Positions 1-8,947 of a DNA stretch of 64,000 nt are shown here, piece by piece. The stretch covers positions 2,404,501 through 2,468,500 of the forward strand of contig NZ_LCTZ01000002.1 of assembly GCF_001413955.1 (NCBI RefSeq). The letters are read 5' to 3'. Position numbers and translations under genes: made by a program. Source of the stretch: Flagellimonas eckloniae. Its GTDB lineage: Bacteria > Bacteroidota > Bacteroidia > Flavobacteriales > Flavobacteriaceae. The stretch's first letter is position 1, and each line of letters begins with the position of its first letter. Under the pieces are notes generated by a model. That model worked only from the letters and a program-made list of their open reading frames with translations. It was not told the origin of the DNA and did no database searches.

Positions 1-10
1 CGCAATAAAG

Positions 11-715
11 ATGCTCTTGGACACCATTCAAAATCTACTTACCTCATCTCCCGAAAAATTCAAAGACGTAACAATCCTCGATGAGGAAGAAGCATACACA
101 CAATTAATCCCCATAGAATATAAAATGAAAAAAATCCTGCCATTAGGATGGGTTGATTATACTGAACAGGATATAAAAGGTATTCAAAAGCAATATCAAC
201 AATTTCTTATGAGGGGTACATGGAATACTGAAGTTGTAGAAACCCCAATAATGGAACAACTTTCCAATAATGTTGAGTATAGACACTGTGTATTGGCAAA
301 AACTTATCATGATTTTGCTTTTAGGTTAAGGCAGTACAGCGGTATAATTGTCAACACATTTATAAGTGATTCGGATACCTTTGATCTTTATGCTATCCGA
401 GTCAAACTTAGGGAGGCAGGCTTTATCAAATACGATTACAGCAAAGAATTGTTTGTAAAGGCCTTTACAGGATATTATCTCATGAAGCACGAAAAAATCA
501 AATGGTTGAAGCCATTGGATTGTTTGAACTATTTTATAGTTAGTTTGGAAAAAACTAAAGAAGTAAAGTTTCCAAAAGAATACAAAAAATGGGGAACGGT
601 CTGCAATTGTTTTTCCTCCAATGGAAGTGATATTAACCAAGAGACACTGCGAAAAGCTACCCACATCGATAAATACCCTATAGAAAAGGCACAAATTGAC
701 CATTTGACCTCCTAA
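11..715 (+). CDS. Hypothetical protein, possibly 5'-truncated by the window
   Basis: I do not recognise this 234-residue protein. It has no signal peptide or membrane segment and is rich in Lys, Tyr and Phe, so it is probably a soluble cytoplasmic protein. The frame is open to the left edge of the window (no stop between base 2 and the ATG at 11), so the true start may lie upstream. It ends about 155 bases before the HTH gene of the integrase module and reads the same way, so it may be part of the same mobile element, but nothing in its sequence shows that. Confidence 0.6.
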   Translation: MLLDTIQNLLTSSPEKFKDVTILDEEEAYTQLIPIEYKMKKILPLGWVDYTEQDIKGIQKQYQQFLMRGTWNTEVVETPIMEQLSNNVEYRHCVLAKTYHDFAFRLRQYSGIIVNTFISDSDTFDLYAIRVKLREAGFIKYDYSKELFVKAFTGYYLMKHEKIKWLKPLDCLNYFIVSLEKTKEVKFPKEYKKWGTVCNCFSSNGSDINQETLRKATHIDKYPIEKAQIDHLTS

Positions 716-870
716 AGATCACTGCACGACATTTTTCTAAATACTTCAATTATTTTCAAGTGCCAATCCTTGAAAAAACCAACTACCCTTCAATTCTAGT
801 ACACGGCATTACCGAATAACCGTACTAATTCTGCCAAAGTCCAATCCTAATTTGCGCCAAAATTCAAGGT

Positions 871-1176
871 ATGGACCACAGCAAAAATGACATCAACTCA
901 GTTGTAAACCTTCTCATCGATCAATTGGCTAAGGAGGTTTCCGAGAGGGTTGTATCTACCATTAAAGAGGAGCTTATAAAAAAACCGGTTGCTACTCCGC
1001 AGGGTCAAAAGCTGTTGGTCGATACCGAAGAATTATGTAGACAGCTTTCAATTTCAAAGAGCTCCATTATCAAATTGCGTAAACAGGGTATGCCTGTTAT
1101 AAAAATTGGTGACTCGGTACGCTTCGAAATGGGAGAGGTCAATGATTTTATAACAAAATTAAAAAGTAAATTATGA
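871..1176 (+). CDS. Helix-turn-helix DNA-binding protein (excisionase-like)
   Basis: This 101-residue protein has a charged helical N-terminus (about 1-40) and a C-terminal winged-helix/MerR-like fold (about 50-98). The pattern is of the HTH_17/excisionase type: 'DTEELCRQLSISKSSI', then 'KLRKQGMPVIKIGDSVRF', then a short terminal helix. Such proteins sit beside Bacteroidota integrases and act as excisionases or regulators of element genes. The stop codon overlaps the start of the primase-like gene (ATGA at 1173), so the two are translationally coupled. The family call is confident; the exact role (Xis or repressor) is inferred from context. Confidence 0.8.
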   Translation: MDHSKNDINSVVNLLIDQLAKEVSERVVSTIKEELIKKPVATPQGQKLLVDTEELCRQLSISKSSIIKLRKQGMPVIKIGDSVRFEMGEVNDFITKLKSKL

Positions 1177-3653
1177 GTAGTTCATATATATCAAAAACGG
1201 ATCTTATGTCCGTTACAGAAAATGGTTGGCTTTATTTTTCCAAACTATTCCCAGAATTGGAAAAGCCCGCCAACAAAGGTCAAAACTGCAAAAACATAAT
1301 AAACAGATTCAGAGACGAAGAGAATCCTTCGCTGAGGATATATTGTAAAAATGGAGTTTGGAAGGCTATTGATTTTGCTGATCCAGATTATAATGGCGAC
1401 ATGTTTAAATTCTATGCTGCTGTAGAAGGTTTGAATGAGGTTAAGGGAAACTTTATCCAAATAATGAATGGCATCTACAAAGAAGTTACTGGAAAGGAAC
1501 CTCCTTTATTGAAAGGAACCGCTCCAAAATTTGAAACAGCTGAGTTGCCAGAAGGTGTGGATTACCTAATAGAGGATATTCCTTTTGAAAGTTTAGGTAA
1601 AGATGAAAAAAACTTCTTGGCAAAATATCATATTGATCCGGAAGTCATGAAGAGCAATAGCTCTTACTTTATCCAATCACAAACCTTCAGAAGGGACAAC
1701 GGTGAGGCATTAAGGTTGAACAAAAAGCCAAAAGAAGTGATGATTGCCCATAAGGTAGCGGAATCGGCAAAGATTTACCAGCCTTATAAAAAGGAGTTTA
1801 AGTTCACATGGCGAGGAGGTATGCCAAAAGAATATGTTTATGGGATTCACCTCTTAAAAAAGTCTTTCAAAGATATTCAGGATGGTGAACACAAAAATCA
1901 ACCTTTATCATTAGTCTGCTGTGCTGGGGAAAAAGATGCATTGGTACTGCAATCCATGGGATATAAAGCATTCTGTCTGTCTTCAGAAACCAACACTTAC
2001 TTTCCCGAAACATTGTTGTGCTACATTCTAGATTTCCATGATGCTCTGAACGACAAATTTGAACTTGTGATTTTATACGACAAGGATGAGACAGGAAAAA
2101 AATGTGCCGAGAAAATTGTTGAGTACCAAAGTAAACACGAATACAACATTAGGATAGTTGAACTACCTGACACATTAGTTCAAAAGGGAGGTAAAGATGT
2201 GTCTGACTTCATTTCACTGGGTTTCCCGAAAGAGGATCTAATTGAACTGATTGGTGCAAAGCCTTTCTCCCCTGAATCCTCTGTTTCCCCTCAAGAAGAT
2301 AATTTAGACCCAGTAGAGGAAGAAGAGAGTACAGACTCTTCACCTGTAATGGACAATGAAGATGCCCTCCAAATATCCTATGAAACCCTACCTACATTTT
2401 TAGGAGAATGCCTTGTGCCATTTGACGGTGAAATTAAATTGATGATGCTGTTATCATTTTTAACAACTATTGGAAGTACAATGCACAAGGTAATTGGTCG
2501 CTTTAGAGACGACTATATTTACCCAAACCTGTTTACCATAATTATAGCTCCACCCGCTTCGGGTAAAAGCCAGATTAAATGGGCTAGAAATTTAATCTTG
2601 CCTATTGATGAATTCTTAATAGAAAACTCCAAACAGGCTATAAGTCAATTCAGGGAACAACAAGAGCTTGTAAAAAATGGTGATATGGATTCCAGTGAAC
2701 TTGGTCCTGAACCTGCTTATGAGGTAAAATTAATTCCGTGTGATATTACTTCAGCTGCTTGGATTAAACAGATGAGTGACAATAATGGTTATGGCCTAAT
2801 GTATGACACCGAAATTGATGGCTTGGTTCAGTCCAATAGTGGCAACTTAAGATCTTTTAGTGATTATTTACGGAAATCCTACGAAGGTGAACCTCTTAGT
2901 GTGATGCGCAAAAAGGACAGGGAGCACATAAGAGTTGAAAAGGGAAAGTTGTCATTACTAATCTCTGGAACCCCACAACAATTCTATAGGTTAATACCAG
3001 ATGGAGAAAATGGCTTGTTCAGCCGTGTAATCCCATTTAGATTCAATGGTCTCGACCGATGGTTAAGTGTCTTCAAGGATGAAGAATTTGATTTTACCAA
3101 ACACTTTGAGACCTTAAGTGAACAGATTTTGGAATACTTCCTCAACCTTGAATCGCTTCCTGAACCTGTAACATTTCTGTTCAGTGATTCCCAAAAAATC
3201 AAGCTAGATCAAGTATTTGAAAAAAGGATTGAATGGATAAAGACCATTGCTGGATTCGACGGTAGGGCTACGGTCAATAGGCTAGGGGCAATTACTTTTA
3301 AAATTGCAATGATACTCACAACACTTAGGAGACTGGAAACAGATAGCATGCATAACAGTTTCCAATGCACTCCAGAAGACTTTAATTCAGCAATGGCAAT
3401 CAGCGAACTGATACTCAATAATGCCATTGATGTTTTAAGGCAGATGAATGAGGAACGAGCTGAAAACCTATTTAGAGGTATCAAATTGGATTACTACTAT
3501 GCCCTTCCATCACAGTTCACCTTTGCAGAATCCCAACAGATTGCTGAGGACATGTGTATAAAGCCCAAAACAGCAGAAAAATGGATTTATCTACTAAGGG
3601 ATAAAGCATTCTTGGTCAATCCAAAGAAGGGTCACTTCAAAAAAGTAGGTTAA
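1173..3653 (+). CDS. TOPRIM plus DUF3987-type primase/helicase-like protein of a mobile element
   Basis: 826 residues. The N-terminal part resembles a primase-like module. A TOPRIM signature follows: Glu253 in 'CCAGEKDAL' and the Asp pair 303/305 in 'LYDKDETGKK'. An acidic linker (about 365-395) leads to a DUF3987-type P-loop NTPase with Walker A 'PPASGKS' (460-466) and a later 'SGTPQQFYRLIP' segment typical of that family. Proteins of this build start replication of integrative elements and phage satellites. The start overlaps the HTH gene by four bases, and the integrase follows about 80 bases after the stop. Everything points to replication of the element in the cytoplasm; the exact activity is inferred. 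Confidence 0.8.
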   Translation: MSSSYISKTDLMSVTENGWLYFSKLFPELEKPANKGQNCKNIINRFRDEENPSLRIYCKNGVWKAIDFADPDYNGDMFKFYAAVEGLNEVKGNFIQIMNGIYKEVTGKEPPLLKGTAPKFETAELPEGVDYLIEDIPFESLGKDEKNFLAKYHIDPEVMKSNSSYFIQSQTFRRDNGEALRLNKKPKEVMIAHKVAESAKIYQPYKKEFKFTWRGGMPKEYVYGIHLLKKSFKDIQDGEHKNQPLSLVCCAGEKDALVLQSMGYKAFCLSSETNTYFPETLLCYILDFHDALNDKFELVILYDKDETGKKCAEKIVEYQSKHEYNIRIVELPDTLVQKGGKDVSDFISLGFPKEDLIELIGAKPFSPESSVSPQEDNLDPVEEEESTDSSPVMDNEDALQISYETLPTFLGECLVPFDGEIKLMMLLSFLTTIGSTMHKVIGRFRDDYIYPNLFTIIIAPPASGKSQIKWARNLILPIDEFLIENSKQAISQFREQQELVKNGDMDSSELGPEPAYEVKLIPCDITSAAWIKQMSDNNGYGLMYDTEIDGLVQSNSGNLRSFSDYLRKSYEGEPLSVMRKKDREHIRVEKGKLSLLISGTPQQFYRLIPDGENGLFSRVIPFRFNGLDRWLSVFKDEEFDFTKHFETLSEQILEYFLNLESLPEPVTFLFSDSQKIKLDQVFEKRIEWIKTIAGFDGRATVNRLGAITFKIAMILTTLRRLETDSMHNSFQCTPEDFNSAMAISELILNNAIDVLRQMNEERAENLFRGIKLDYYYALPSQFTFAESQQIAEDMCIKPKTAEKWIYLLRDKAFLVNPKKGHFKKVG

Positions 3654-3657
3654 CCAT

Positions 3658-3701
3658 AAGGTCCCTATCCGTTGTCTAAGGTGGCATTTGATAGGGACCT
3701 T
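3658..3701. other. Perfect 12-bp inverted repeat ahead of the integrase
   Basis: Bases 3658-3669 (aaggtccctatc) pair perfectly with 3690-3701 (gatagggacctt) around a 20-base loop. The hairpin lies between the stop of the primase-like gene and the integrase ATG at 3735. It has no T-run, so it is not a standard terminator. It could be a regulator site, an RNA structure that controls integrase translation, or part of a recombination site. Confidence 0.6.
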
Positions 3702-3734
3702 CCCATTACTATTATTAACCACAAAATCGTAATT

Positions 3735-4988
3735 ATGCCAACGTTTAAATACATCATACGCAAAAACAAATCAGCAATATCCAAAGATGGTACCACACTT
3801 ATTTTTCTAAGGTATGTTCATCGGGGTGAAACCGTTTATTTTACTACAAAGAAAAAAATACCTGTTAAAGATTGGGATACAGTCACACAGAAAGTAAAAA
3901 GAAGCCACCAAGGTTATTCAACCATCAATTTGTACCTATCCAAGTTTAGGCAGCAGATGGAAAACCACATAAACATTGCTCTATTGGATGGTACTGAGCC
4001 AACAGTAGGTTACCTTAAAAGTAAATATGCCGAAAACAATACTACAAGTGGGAAACAGAGGAAACGGCTGAAAGTAATGAGCTTCCAAAAGTTCGCCGAA
4101 AGTTTCATTGAAGAATCCAAGCTAATCAAAAAGCCCTCAACGGTTAGGAGCTATCAAGATTTTCTTCATATTCTTCACCAATACCGCAAAGCGCGTAAAT
4201 TAAAATGGCTGGATTGGAATTCGTTTACATTAAACTGGTATTATGATTTCATGGAGTATTATGTTCATGAAAGAGGTTCGAGTAACAACACTTTTGGAAA
4301 AATTATTAAGACTCTTAAAACCATTCTTAATGCAGGAGTTGACCAAGGATACAATTCAAATTTACAATTCAGGAACAAGCGCTTTAAAGTTTACCAAGAG
4401 GATGTCTCCAACATTTATTTGGATGAGAGTGAAATCCGCAGACTTCTTTTGATTAATAGGTTGAACAAAAAACAAATCCAAATCCGTGACCTTTTTGTAA
4501 TAGCATGTTATACAGGTTTAAGATTCAGCGACTTTAGGCAAATTGAACCCAAGAACATAAGTGGTGATAGGCTTACAATCAAAACGCAAAAAACGGGAAG
4601 CACTGTTGTGATTCCTTTTCATCCCTTTGTAAAGACCATTCTAAAAAAGTATGATGGAATGCTGCCTAATATTTACTGCAACCAAACAATAAATGCTGAA
4701 TTGAAGCAAATTGGAAAACTTGCAGGTCTGAAAACCCAAATTGTAAAAGTCAGGACATTTGGAATCAACCGAAAAGAAGAAGTTTTTGAAAAATGGCAGC
4801 TTCTTTCGTCCCATTGTGCGAGGCGATCGTTTGCCACTAACCTTTTTAAGCAGGGCTTCCCATCCATAAGTATCATGAAAATCACCGGACACAAATCGGA
4901 AAAAACATTCATGAAGTACATTAAAGTAACGGAAAGTGAAACAGCAGATATGTTAGAAAAACACTGGTCTTTGATAACAGCCGAATAG
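3735..4988 (+). CDS. Tyrosine recombinase / integrase, Bacteroidota phage-integrase type
   Basis: 417 residues from the chosen ATG. An arm-type DNA-binding N-domain ('RYVHRGETVYFTTKKKIPV') is followed by a SAM-like core-binding domain (about 105-210) and a catalytic domain. The catalytic residues are all visible: Arg263 in 'TGLRFSDF', His360 and Arg363 in 'SSHCARRS', His386 in 'GHKS' and nucleophile Tyr395 in 'FMKYIKV'. It should carry out site-specific integration and excision of the element. The frame also opens at a TTG at 3672, but that start would run through the inverted repeat at 3658-3701 and add 21 residues ahead of the arm domain, so ATG 3735 is preferred. A terminator follows at 5019. 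Confidence 0.93.
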   Translation: MPTFKYIIRKNKSAISKDGTTLIFLRYVHRGETVYFTTKKKIPVKDWDTVTQKVKRSHQGYSTINLYLSKFRQQMENHINIALLDGTEPTVGYLKSKYAENNTTSGKQRKRLKVMSFQKFAESFIEESKLIKKPSTVRSYQDFLHILHQYRKARKLKWLDWNSFTLNWYYDFMEYYVHERGSSNNTFGKIIKTLKTILNAGVDQGYNSNLQFRNKRFKVYQEDVSNIYLDESEIRRLLLINRLNKKQIQIRDLFVIACYTGLRFSDFRQIEPKNISGDRLTIKTQKTGSTVVIPFHPFVKTILKKYDGMLPNIYCNQTINAELKQIGKLAGLKTQIVKVRTFGINRKEEVFEKWQLLSSHCARRSFATNLFKQGFPSISIMKITGHKSEKTFMKYIKVTESETADMLEKHWSLITAE

Positions 4989-5018
4989 TTGTTTTACATA
5001 AAGACTTAAATAATCCTA

Positions 5019-5050
5019 ACCAGTTCCTTTTTTAGAAACTGGCTTTTTTC
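5019..5050 (+). terminator. Rho-independent terminator after the integrase
   Basis: A six-base stem, ccagtt (5020-5025) with aactgg (5037-5042), is followed by a run of six T (5044-5049). It lies 32 bases past the integrase stop and ends the rightward module. Confidence 0.65.
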
Positions 5051-5230
5051 TTTACAAGTTTTATCCCTTTCAGAGTTGTGATTGTAAAGCGTTTTTTACG
5101 GTGTTTTTTCATGTAGGGAAGATCATAACTTCTTTTGAGTACTAGACTTTATTTTTTGGTTATTCTGTGTTTGATATAGTTTTAGTGATGGTTTGATATG
5201 CTGAATAATGGAAAATAATGGTTTTGCTAT

Positions 5231-5266
5231 TAAAAATTGACAGTGCTTTAGTATAACAAACTGTCA
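5231..5266 (-). terminator. Probable terminator of the nuclease-NTPase gene (leftward)
   Basis: A seven-base inverted repeat, tgacagt (5238-5244) with actgtca (5260-5266), is followed on the minus strand by a T-run (A-run 5232-5236 on the plus strand). It lies about 70 bases past the stop of the 825-residue gene. The rest of 5051-5333 shows no gene. Confidence 0.5.
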
Positions 5267-5333
5267 CACCAGACCTGTACTATAGAAAACTTTGTGCGAG
5301 TTGGTAATTTCTGATATTCTGTCTCCTTCCCTA

Positions 5334-7811
5334 CTAATCAAGATTTACCACTATCCCTTTTAAATGATTGAAACTTAAAGTCTTCATTCGTGCTCTCAAA
5401 TTTGAATCAAGAATAAATCCCATTATGTTCATCCTTAAAGCCTTATTATCTGTTTGTGCCATTTCAAGTCTGTCCCGAGTTTCTTGATTAATTAAATATT
5501 TAACAAAAATTTCAACACATTGGATTCGTCTATCTATTGGCCTACTTCCATGCGGGTTTGGAGAACAAAATAGATGTGACAGGTCGTCAAAATAACTAGG
5601 TTCGTAAATCGGAGTATCCTGTAATACAAGATCCATATAGAAAAATTCGGTCACTAAACGTGTGGAATAATAAATTCCAGATTGGGTTACCGAAATCTGA
5701 AATCCCGTAATGTCCAATGGAACTTCATGGGTATCGGATACGTAACTTTCACAATTAATTAGACCAAATTTTAGTAGCTCCTGAAGTTCGGAAAGCACAT
5801 TATCTCTATTATATCCGCATTTAACAAAAGAGTCTAACAGTTTTAAAGAAGGGATATAATGCTCTTTATAAGATGTTAGTTCCGCCTCATTAATCAAATA
5901 ATGTAATATCCTGAGCTTTGTAAAATGATTCCCCCCAGGTTGTGAGGGGTAAAAAATATTGAAAATCTTACTTTTATTATGGAAGTAATAGTAGTTTGAT
6001 TCCAATGCTACTGACTTTACAAATTCCCAAATTGGGATATTGAAATCGTCTTTGGTCATATACTCTTCTACCTTCGTATGACCTGATATCAGAAAATTGT
6101 TGAATTTTTCTAAACCTAATCTAATGTTTGGATAGGAAGTTTGCTCCAAAAACTCCAAGATTTCTGAGTTTTTTCGTCTAAACAGGGTTGTATACAAATT
6201 TTTAAAAAATGTCTGTTGTGTGACATCGGACAATTTGAAGATTTTATTTTCAATACTTCCCTCCGTGTCTGAATAAGTATGGTCGTCAACAACATATTGT
6301 ATTCGTTTCTTAAGGACATCCCTGTAAGGAGGAGCTGTAAGGTGAAATATATTTGGCTGATATGCATCAAAAGGGGGCTTATCTTTCCATTGGTAGTAAT
6401 AACCTTCTCTCAAAGAAATAATTATAATGCATTTTAAGGAGAGATGAATACTTTGGGCGAAAAGGAATGCATTTTTTTGCACATCGAAATCAAGCTGATC
6501 CACATTGTCAAAAATAACGCACAATCTTTTGTGACAAGGGTTAATAAGATATTTTGAAACAGCTGCTAAGTGGTCTTGAGAATTAGCAAGTTTTTGTTCG
6601 ATAAAGCTGTTTATCTTAAGTTCCAGTTCCTCAGGTTTGTTTTTAAAAATTGACCAAAGCCCATTATTGGTTTCATGTTTTATTTCATCACGATAAATTC
6701 TTTTTAGTATAGCGTAGTTTTTCAAATTCAGATAAGAATGCTCACGATAAAGCTCATCTAGAATTTTTTGATATATAATCTCAGGGTTATCTAAATGTGA
6801 ATAGATTGCTCTAAAATCAATGTAAACATTAGGGATTTTCTTTCTGGTAGTATCCTTAATCGAAACTTTGAAAAAGTACTTTATAAATGTGGTCTTCCCT
6901 GCACCTTTTCCACCAATAAGAACTATAGGATTTGGCAAACTGAAAGAGCCATCTAACAGTTTTTCTTCAATAGCTTCTTGTGTATGTATAGTGTTGCGAA
7001 CACCAAAAACCTTTTCATCAAATTTAGGAGGTGAATCCTGAAACATTAGACTCATTTCAGATTGATGCTTCCTAACATCATCATTGAACACATAGCATTT
7101 TTTCAGAGTTTCTATTTTATCTAAGGATGAGGTATTGTCTATTTCCCTAAATATTATATCAATTATTTTAATTAATTTATCGCTAAGTTCATTCCTTACT
7201 AGCTTTTCATTTTTTCTAAGAAGCCTTGATAGACCAATTAACTTTTTATCGAATTTAGTTTCTTCACGTATCTCAATTCTGCCTTTTTGCAAAATAGATT
7301 CTCTTGAAAAAACTTCATAAAATTCAATAAATCGCTTTTCGATATCATCAAAACCATTGAAAATAATAGCTGAATTATTTTTCCAATCTTCGCCATTAGT
7401 GTTTAAAAAACGTGCTATTATGAATTGATGACCATTTGAAATCACTCCATGTGTTAATCCTTTTTCAATTAAGTAACCCCTTATTTGATGAATGACCTCC
7501 TTATTGGAAGGGTCCGATAATAATGTTTTTAGCTTTGCCTTTTTACTTTTAGGTAAAACCAGTCCGGCCAAGGTTTTTTTTGCCTCCACAACAAATGATG
7601 CCAACCCAGTAGAGACCATATAATCATAAAAACCCATACTTTGAACATAATCTTCTCTTGTTATGTTTTTTTCTTCCCAGCCTAACACTCCAATTAAAAT
7701 CCGATCTAGTATTTTACATCTAGTATCTGTTTCAGAAATACTCTGTTTCTTGAGAGCTTCAAACTCTTCTTTGTAAGAATTAAAAACGTTTAATGCGCTG
7801 TCGATTGTCAT
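5334..7811 (-). CDS. PD-(D/E)xK nuclease domain fused to a P-loop (STAND/AAA-like) NTPase; defence candidate
   Basis: 825 residues. The N-terminal ~140 residues look like the nuclease domain at the head of type I restriction HsdR proteins: Glu27, then Asp63, Glu76 and Lys78 in 'FVVEAKKT', then Gln109 in 'HQIRGYL' and 'GVISNGHQF'. A linker of about 150 residues leads to a P-loop NTPase with Walker A 'GGKGAGKTT' (300-308) and Walker B 'CVIFDNVDQLD' (431-441). The C-terminal ~300 residues match nothing I know and may be a sensor. Nuclease plus STAND-type ATPase is the build of several abortive-infection proteins (for example Avs types), so a phage-sensing nuclease is a fair guess, not shown. No partner gene overlaps it. 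It is the first gene after the integrase module, as mobile cargo would be. Confidence 0.75.
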   Translation of the reverse strand: MTIDSALNVFNSYKEEFEALKKQSISETDTRCKILDRILIGVLGWEEKNITREDYVQSMGFYDYMVSTGLASFVVEAKKTLAGLVLPKSKKAKLKTLLSDPSNKEVIHQIRGYLIEKGLTHGVISNGHQFIIARFLNTNGEDWKNNSAIIFNGFDDIEKRFIEFYEVFSRESILQKGRIEIREETKFDKKLIGLSRLLRKNEKLVRNELSDKLIKIIDIIFREIDNTSSLDKIETLKKCYVFNDDVRKHQSEMSLMFQDSPPKFDEKVFGVRNTIHTQEAIEEKLLDGSFSLPNPIVLIGGKGAGKTTFIKYFFKVSIKDTTRKKIPNVYIDFRAIYSHLDNPEIIYQKILDELYREHSYLNLKNYAILKRIYRDEIKHETNNGLWSIFKNKPEELELKINSFIEQKLANSQDHLAAVSKYLINPCHKRLCVIFDNVDQLDFDVQKNAFLFAQSIHLSLKCIIIISLREGYYYQWKDKPPFDAYQPNIFHLTAPPYRDVLKKRIQYVVDDHTYSDTEGSIENKIFKLSDVTQQTFFKNLYTTLFRRKNSEILEFLEQTSYPNIRLGLEKFNNFLISGHTKVEEYMTKDDFNIPIWEFVKSVALESNYYYFHNKSKIFNIFYPSQPGGNHFTKLRILHYLINEAELTSYKEHYIPSLKLLDSFVKCGYNRDNVLSELQELLKFGLINCESYVSDTHEVPLDITGFQISVTQSGIYYSTRLVTEFFYMDLVLQDTPIYEPSYFDDLSHLFCSPNPHGSRPIDRRIQCVEIFVKYLINQETRDRLEMAQTDNKALRMNIMGFILDSNLRARMKTLSFNHLKGIVVNLD

Positions 7812-8021
7812 CTTTTGAAATTGGACTTTGAGGATCCTTTAATACTAAGATAATGATTCCAATTGCATAGGAAGTAAATGTTCTGTGTGATTTTTGTTTA
7901 AAACAGGCGCGCTCAATTTTTTCTCTAATCCCATTATTTCCATTACTGGTTTTATACTGAAGCATTATCTTTAACAATTAAACAAAATGTATTAGAAAAA
8001 CATAACATCAACATATTGACA

Positions 8022-8160
8022 TAGCGTTAGCTATTTATTCTTGTTTCAGGAAACCGCCAATTTCAAAAAAGCAATCTAAGATGAATAGACCTGACGCCCA
8101 TGCTTGGCGTGGGCTGTTTGTTTATTTGGATTGTGGGCGCTTGGCGGTGCCTCTGAAACA
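8022..8160. other. Strongly folded, GC-richer leader element upstream of a single small gene
   Basis: The gap 7812-8229 is not plain AT-rich spacer. A long-range stem pairs 8043-8049 with 8153-8159 (gtttcag/ctgaaac, 7 bp) and 8053-8060 with 8141-8148 (accgccaa/ttggcggt, 8 bp), with a 3/4-base internal asymmetry. Inside, 8093-8115 holds further self-complementary 'acgccca ... tgggc' sequence. A small palindrome (tagc-gtta-gcta, 8022-8033) lies at the left edge. The layout, a folded GC-rich element ahead of one orphan gene, recalls gene-cassette recombination sites or a structured RNA leader. The exact class is unknown. Confidence 0.5.
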
Positions 8161-8229
8161 GTAAGCTACAGTTCCACGCTTGTTGTTTTTAGTAATCGGT
8201 GTTCGGGGCTGGCGCACAATAGATTTAAA

Positions 8230-8775
8230 ATGAAGAAAACAGTCCTTTCTACTTTAATAATATTGTCATCCTTTACCGTTTTTTCTCAATTTGAAATCGG
8301 AACACCTGTTAGCCGATTTTTATATATGTTGGAATTACAGGCAAGGGATTCTAAAAAGCCCGATTCCGCAGGAAACCAAAGAATTCCTATAGAATACGAA
8401 GTAATCAAAGAGAATGGAATGATTACCAATGTACTAGTATATAGGAATCGACAGTTATACGTAAATCTTCAAGCTATATCTGACATAATTATTGACTTCT
8501 ACATACAAGATGGTAAAATCTTCAATGTAACAACTCACTTCAAGGACTTGCCCTTGGAACATATCGAAAAGAAATTTGAAGAAATCTATGGAGATAGAAA
8601 CTGGGAAGGATTATATTTCTCGGTGGATTTTCAACACTTCACAACAGTAACATTGGAAAAAGGAATGGCTTCAACCACAAGATGGGAATCTAATCCGTCC
8701 AATGTTGGAAGATATAGATGGGGGGAAGTGTTGCAGATGCAGGAAAAATATAAAAAAGAGCATTCGGAAGATTAG
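8230..8775 (+). CDS. Small exported protein of unknown function
   Basis: 181 residues from ATG 8230. The N-terminus 'MKKTVLSTLIILSSFTVFSQ' is a signal peptide, probably cut just after 'FSQ', so the mature protein is exported. The frame stays open upstream to 8104, but that extension runs through the folded GC-rich element and would bury the signal peptide, so the later ATG is chosen. The mature part has alternating beta-like segments with many aromatic residues and no motif I recognise. It stands alone behind the folded leader, like a cassette gene. Confidence 0.7.
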   Translation: MKKTVLSTLIILSSFTVFSQFEIGTPVSRFLYMLELQARDSKKPDSAGNQRIPIEYEVIKENGMITNVLVYRNRQLYVNLQAISDIIIDFYIQDGKIFNVTTHFKDLPLEHIEKKFEEIYGDRNWEGLYFSVDFQHFTTVTLEKGMASTTRWESNPSNVGRYRWGEVLQMQEKYKKEHSED

Positions 8776-8947
8776 GTATGTTTTCCGATATTTTTATTGG
8801 GTTCGGTAAGTAGAACCGCATAACCGAATCCATGTGACAGTTCTAATTAATGTCGTTTTAAACACTCCTTAACTATCTTATTGGCATAGTTCCCTAAGCC
8901 TAAATATAGTATTCGCCTATTTTCTATCTTAGCAAAAAACACTAAAC

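Noticed and set aside
7780..7977. 65-codon minus-strand frame overlapping the start of the nuclease-NTPase gene
   Set aside because: It overlaps a clearly real gene and shows no motif; probably chance.
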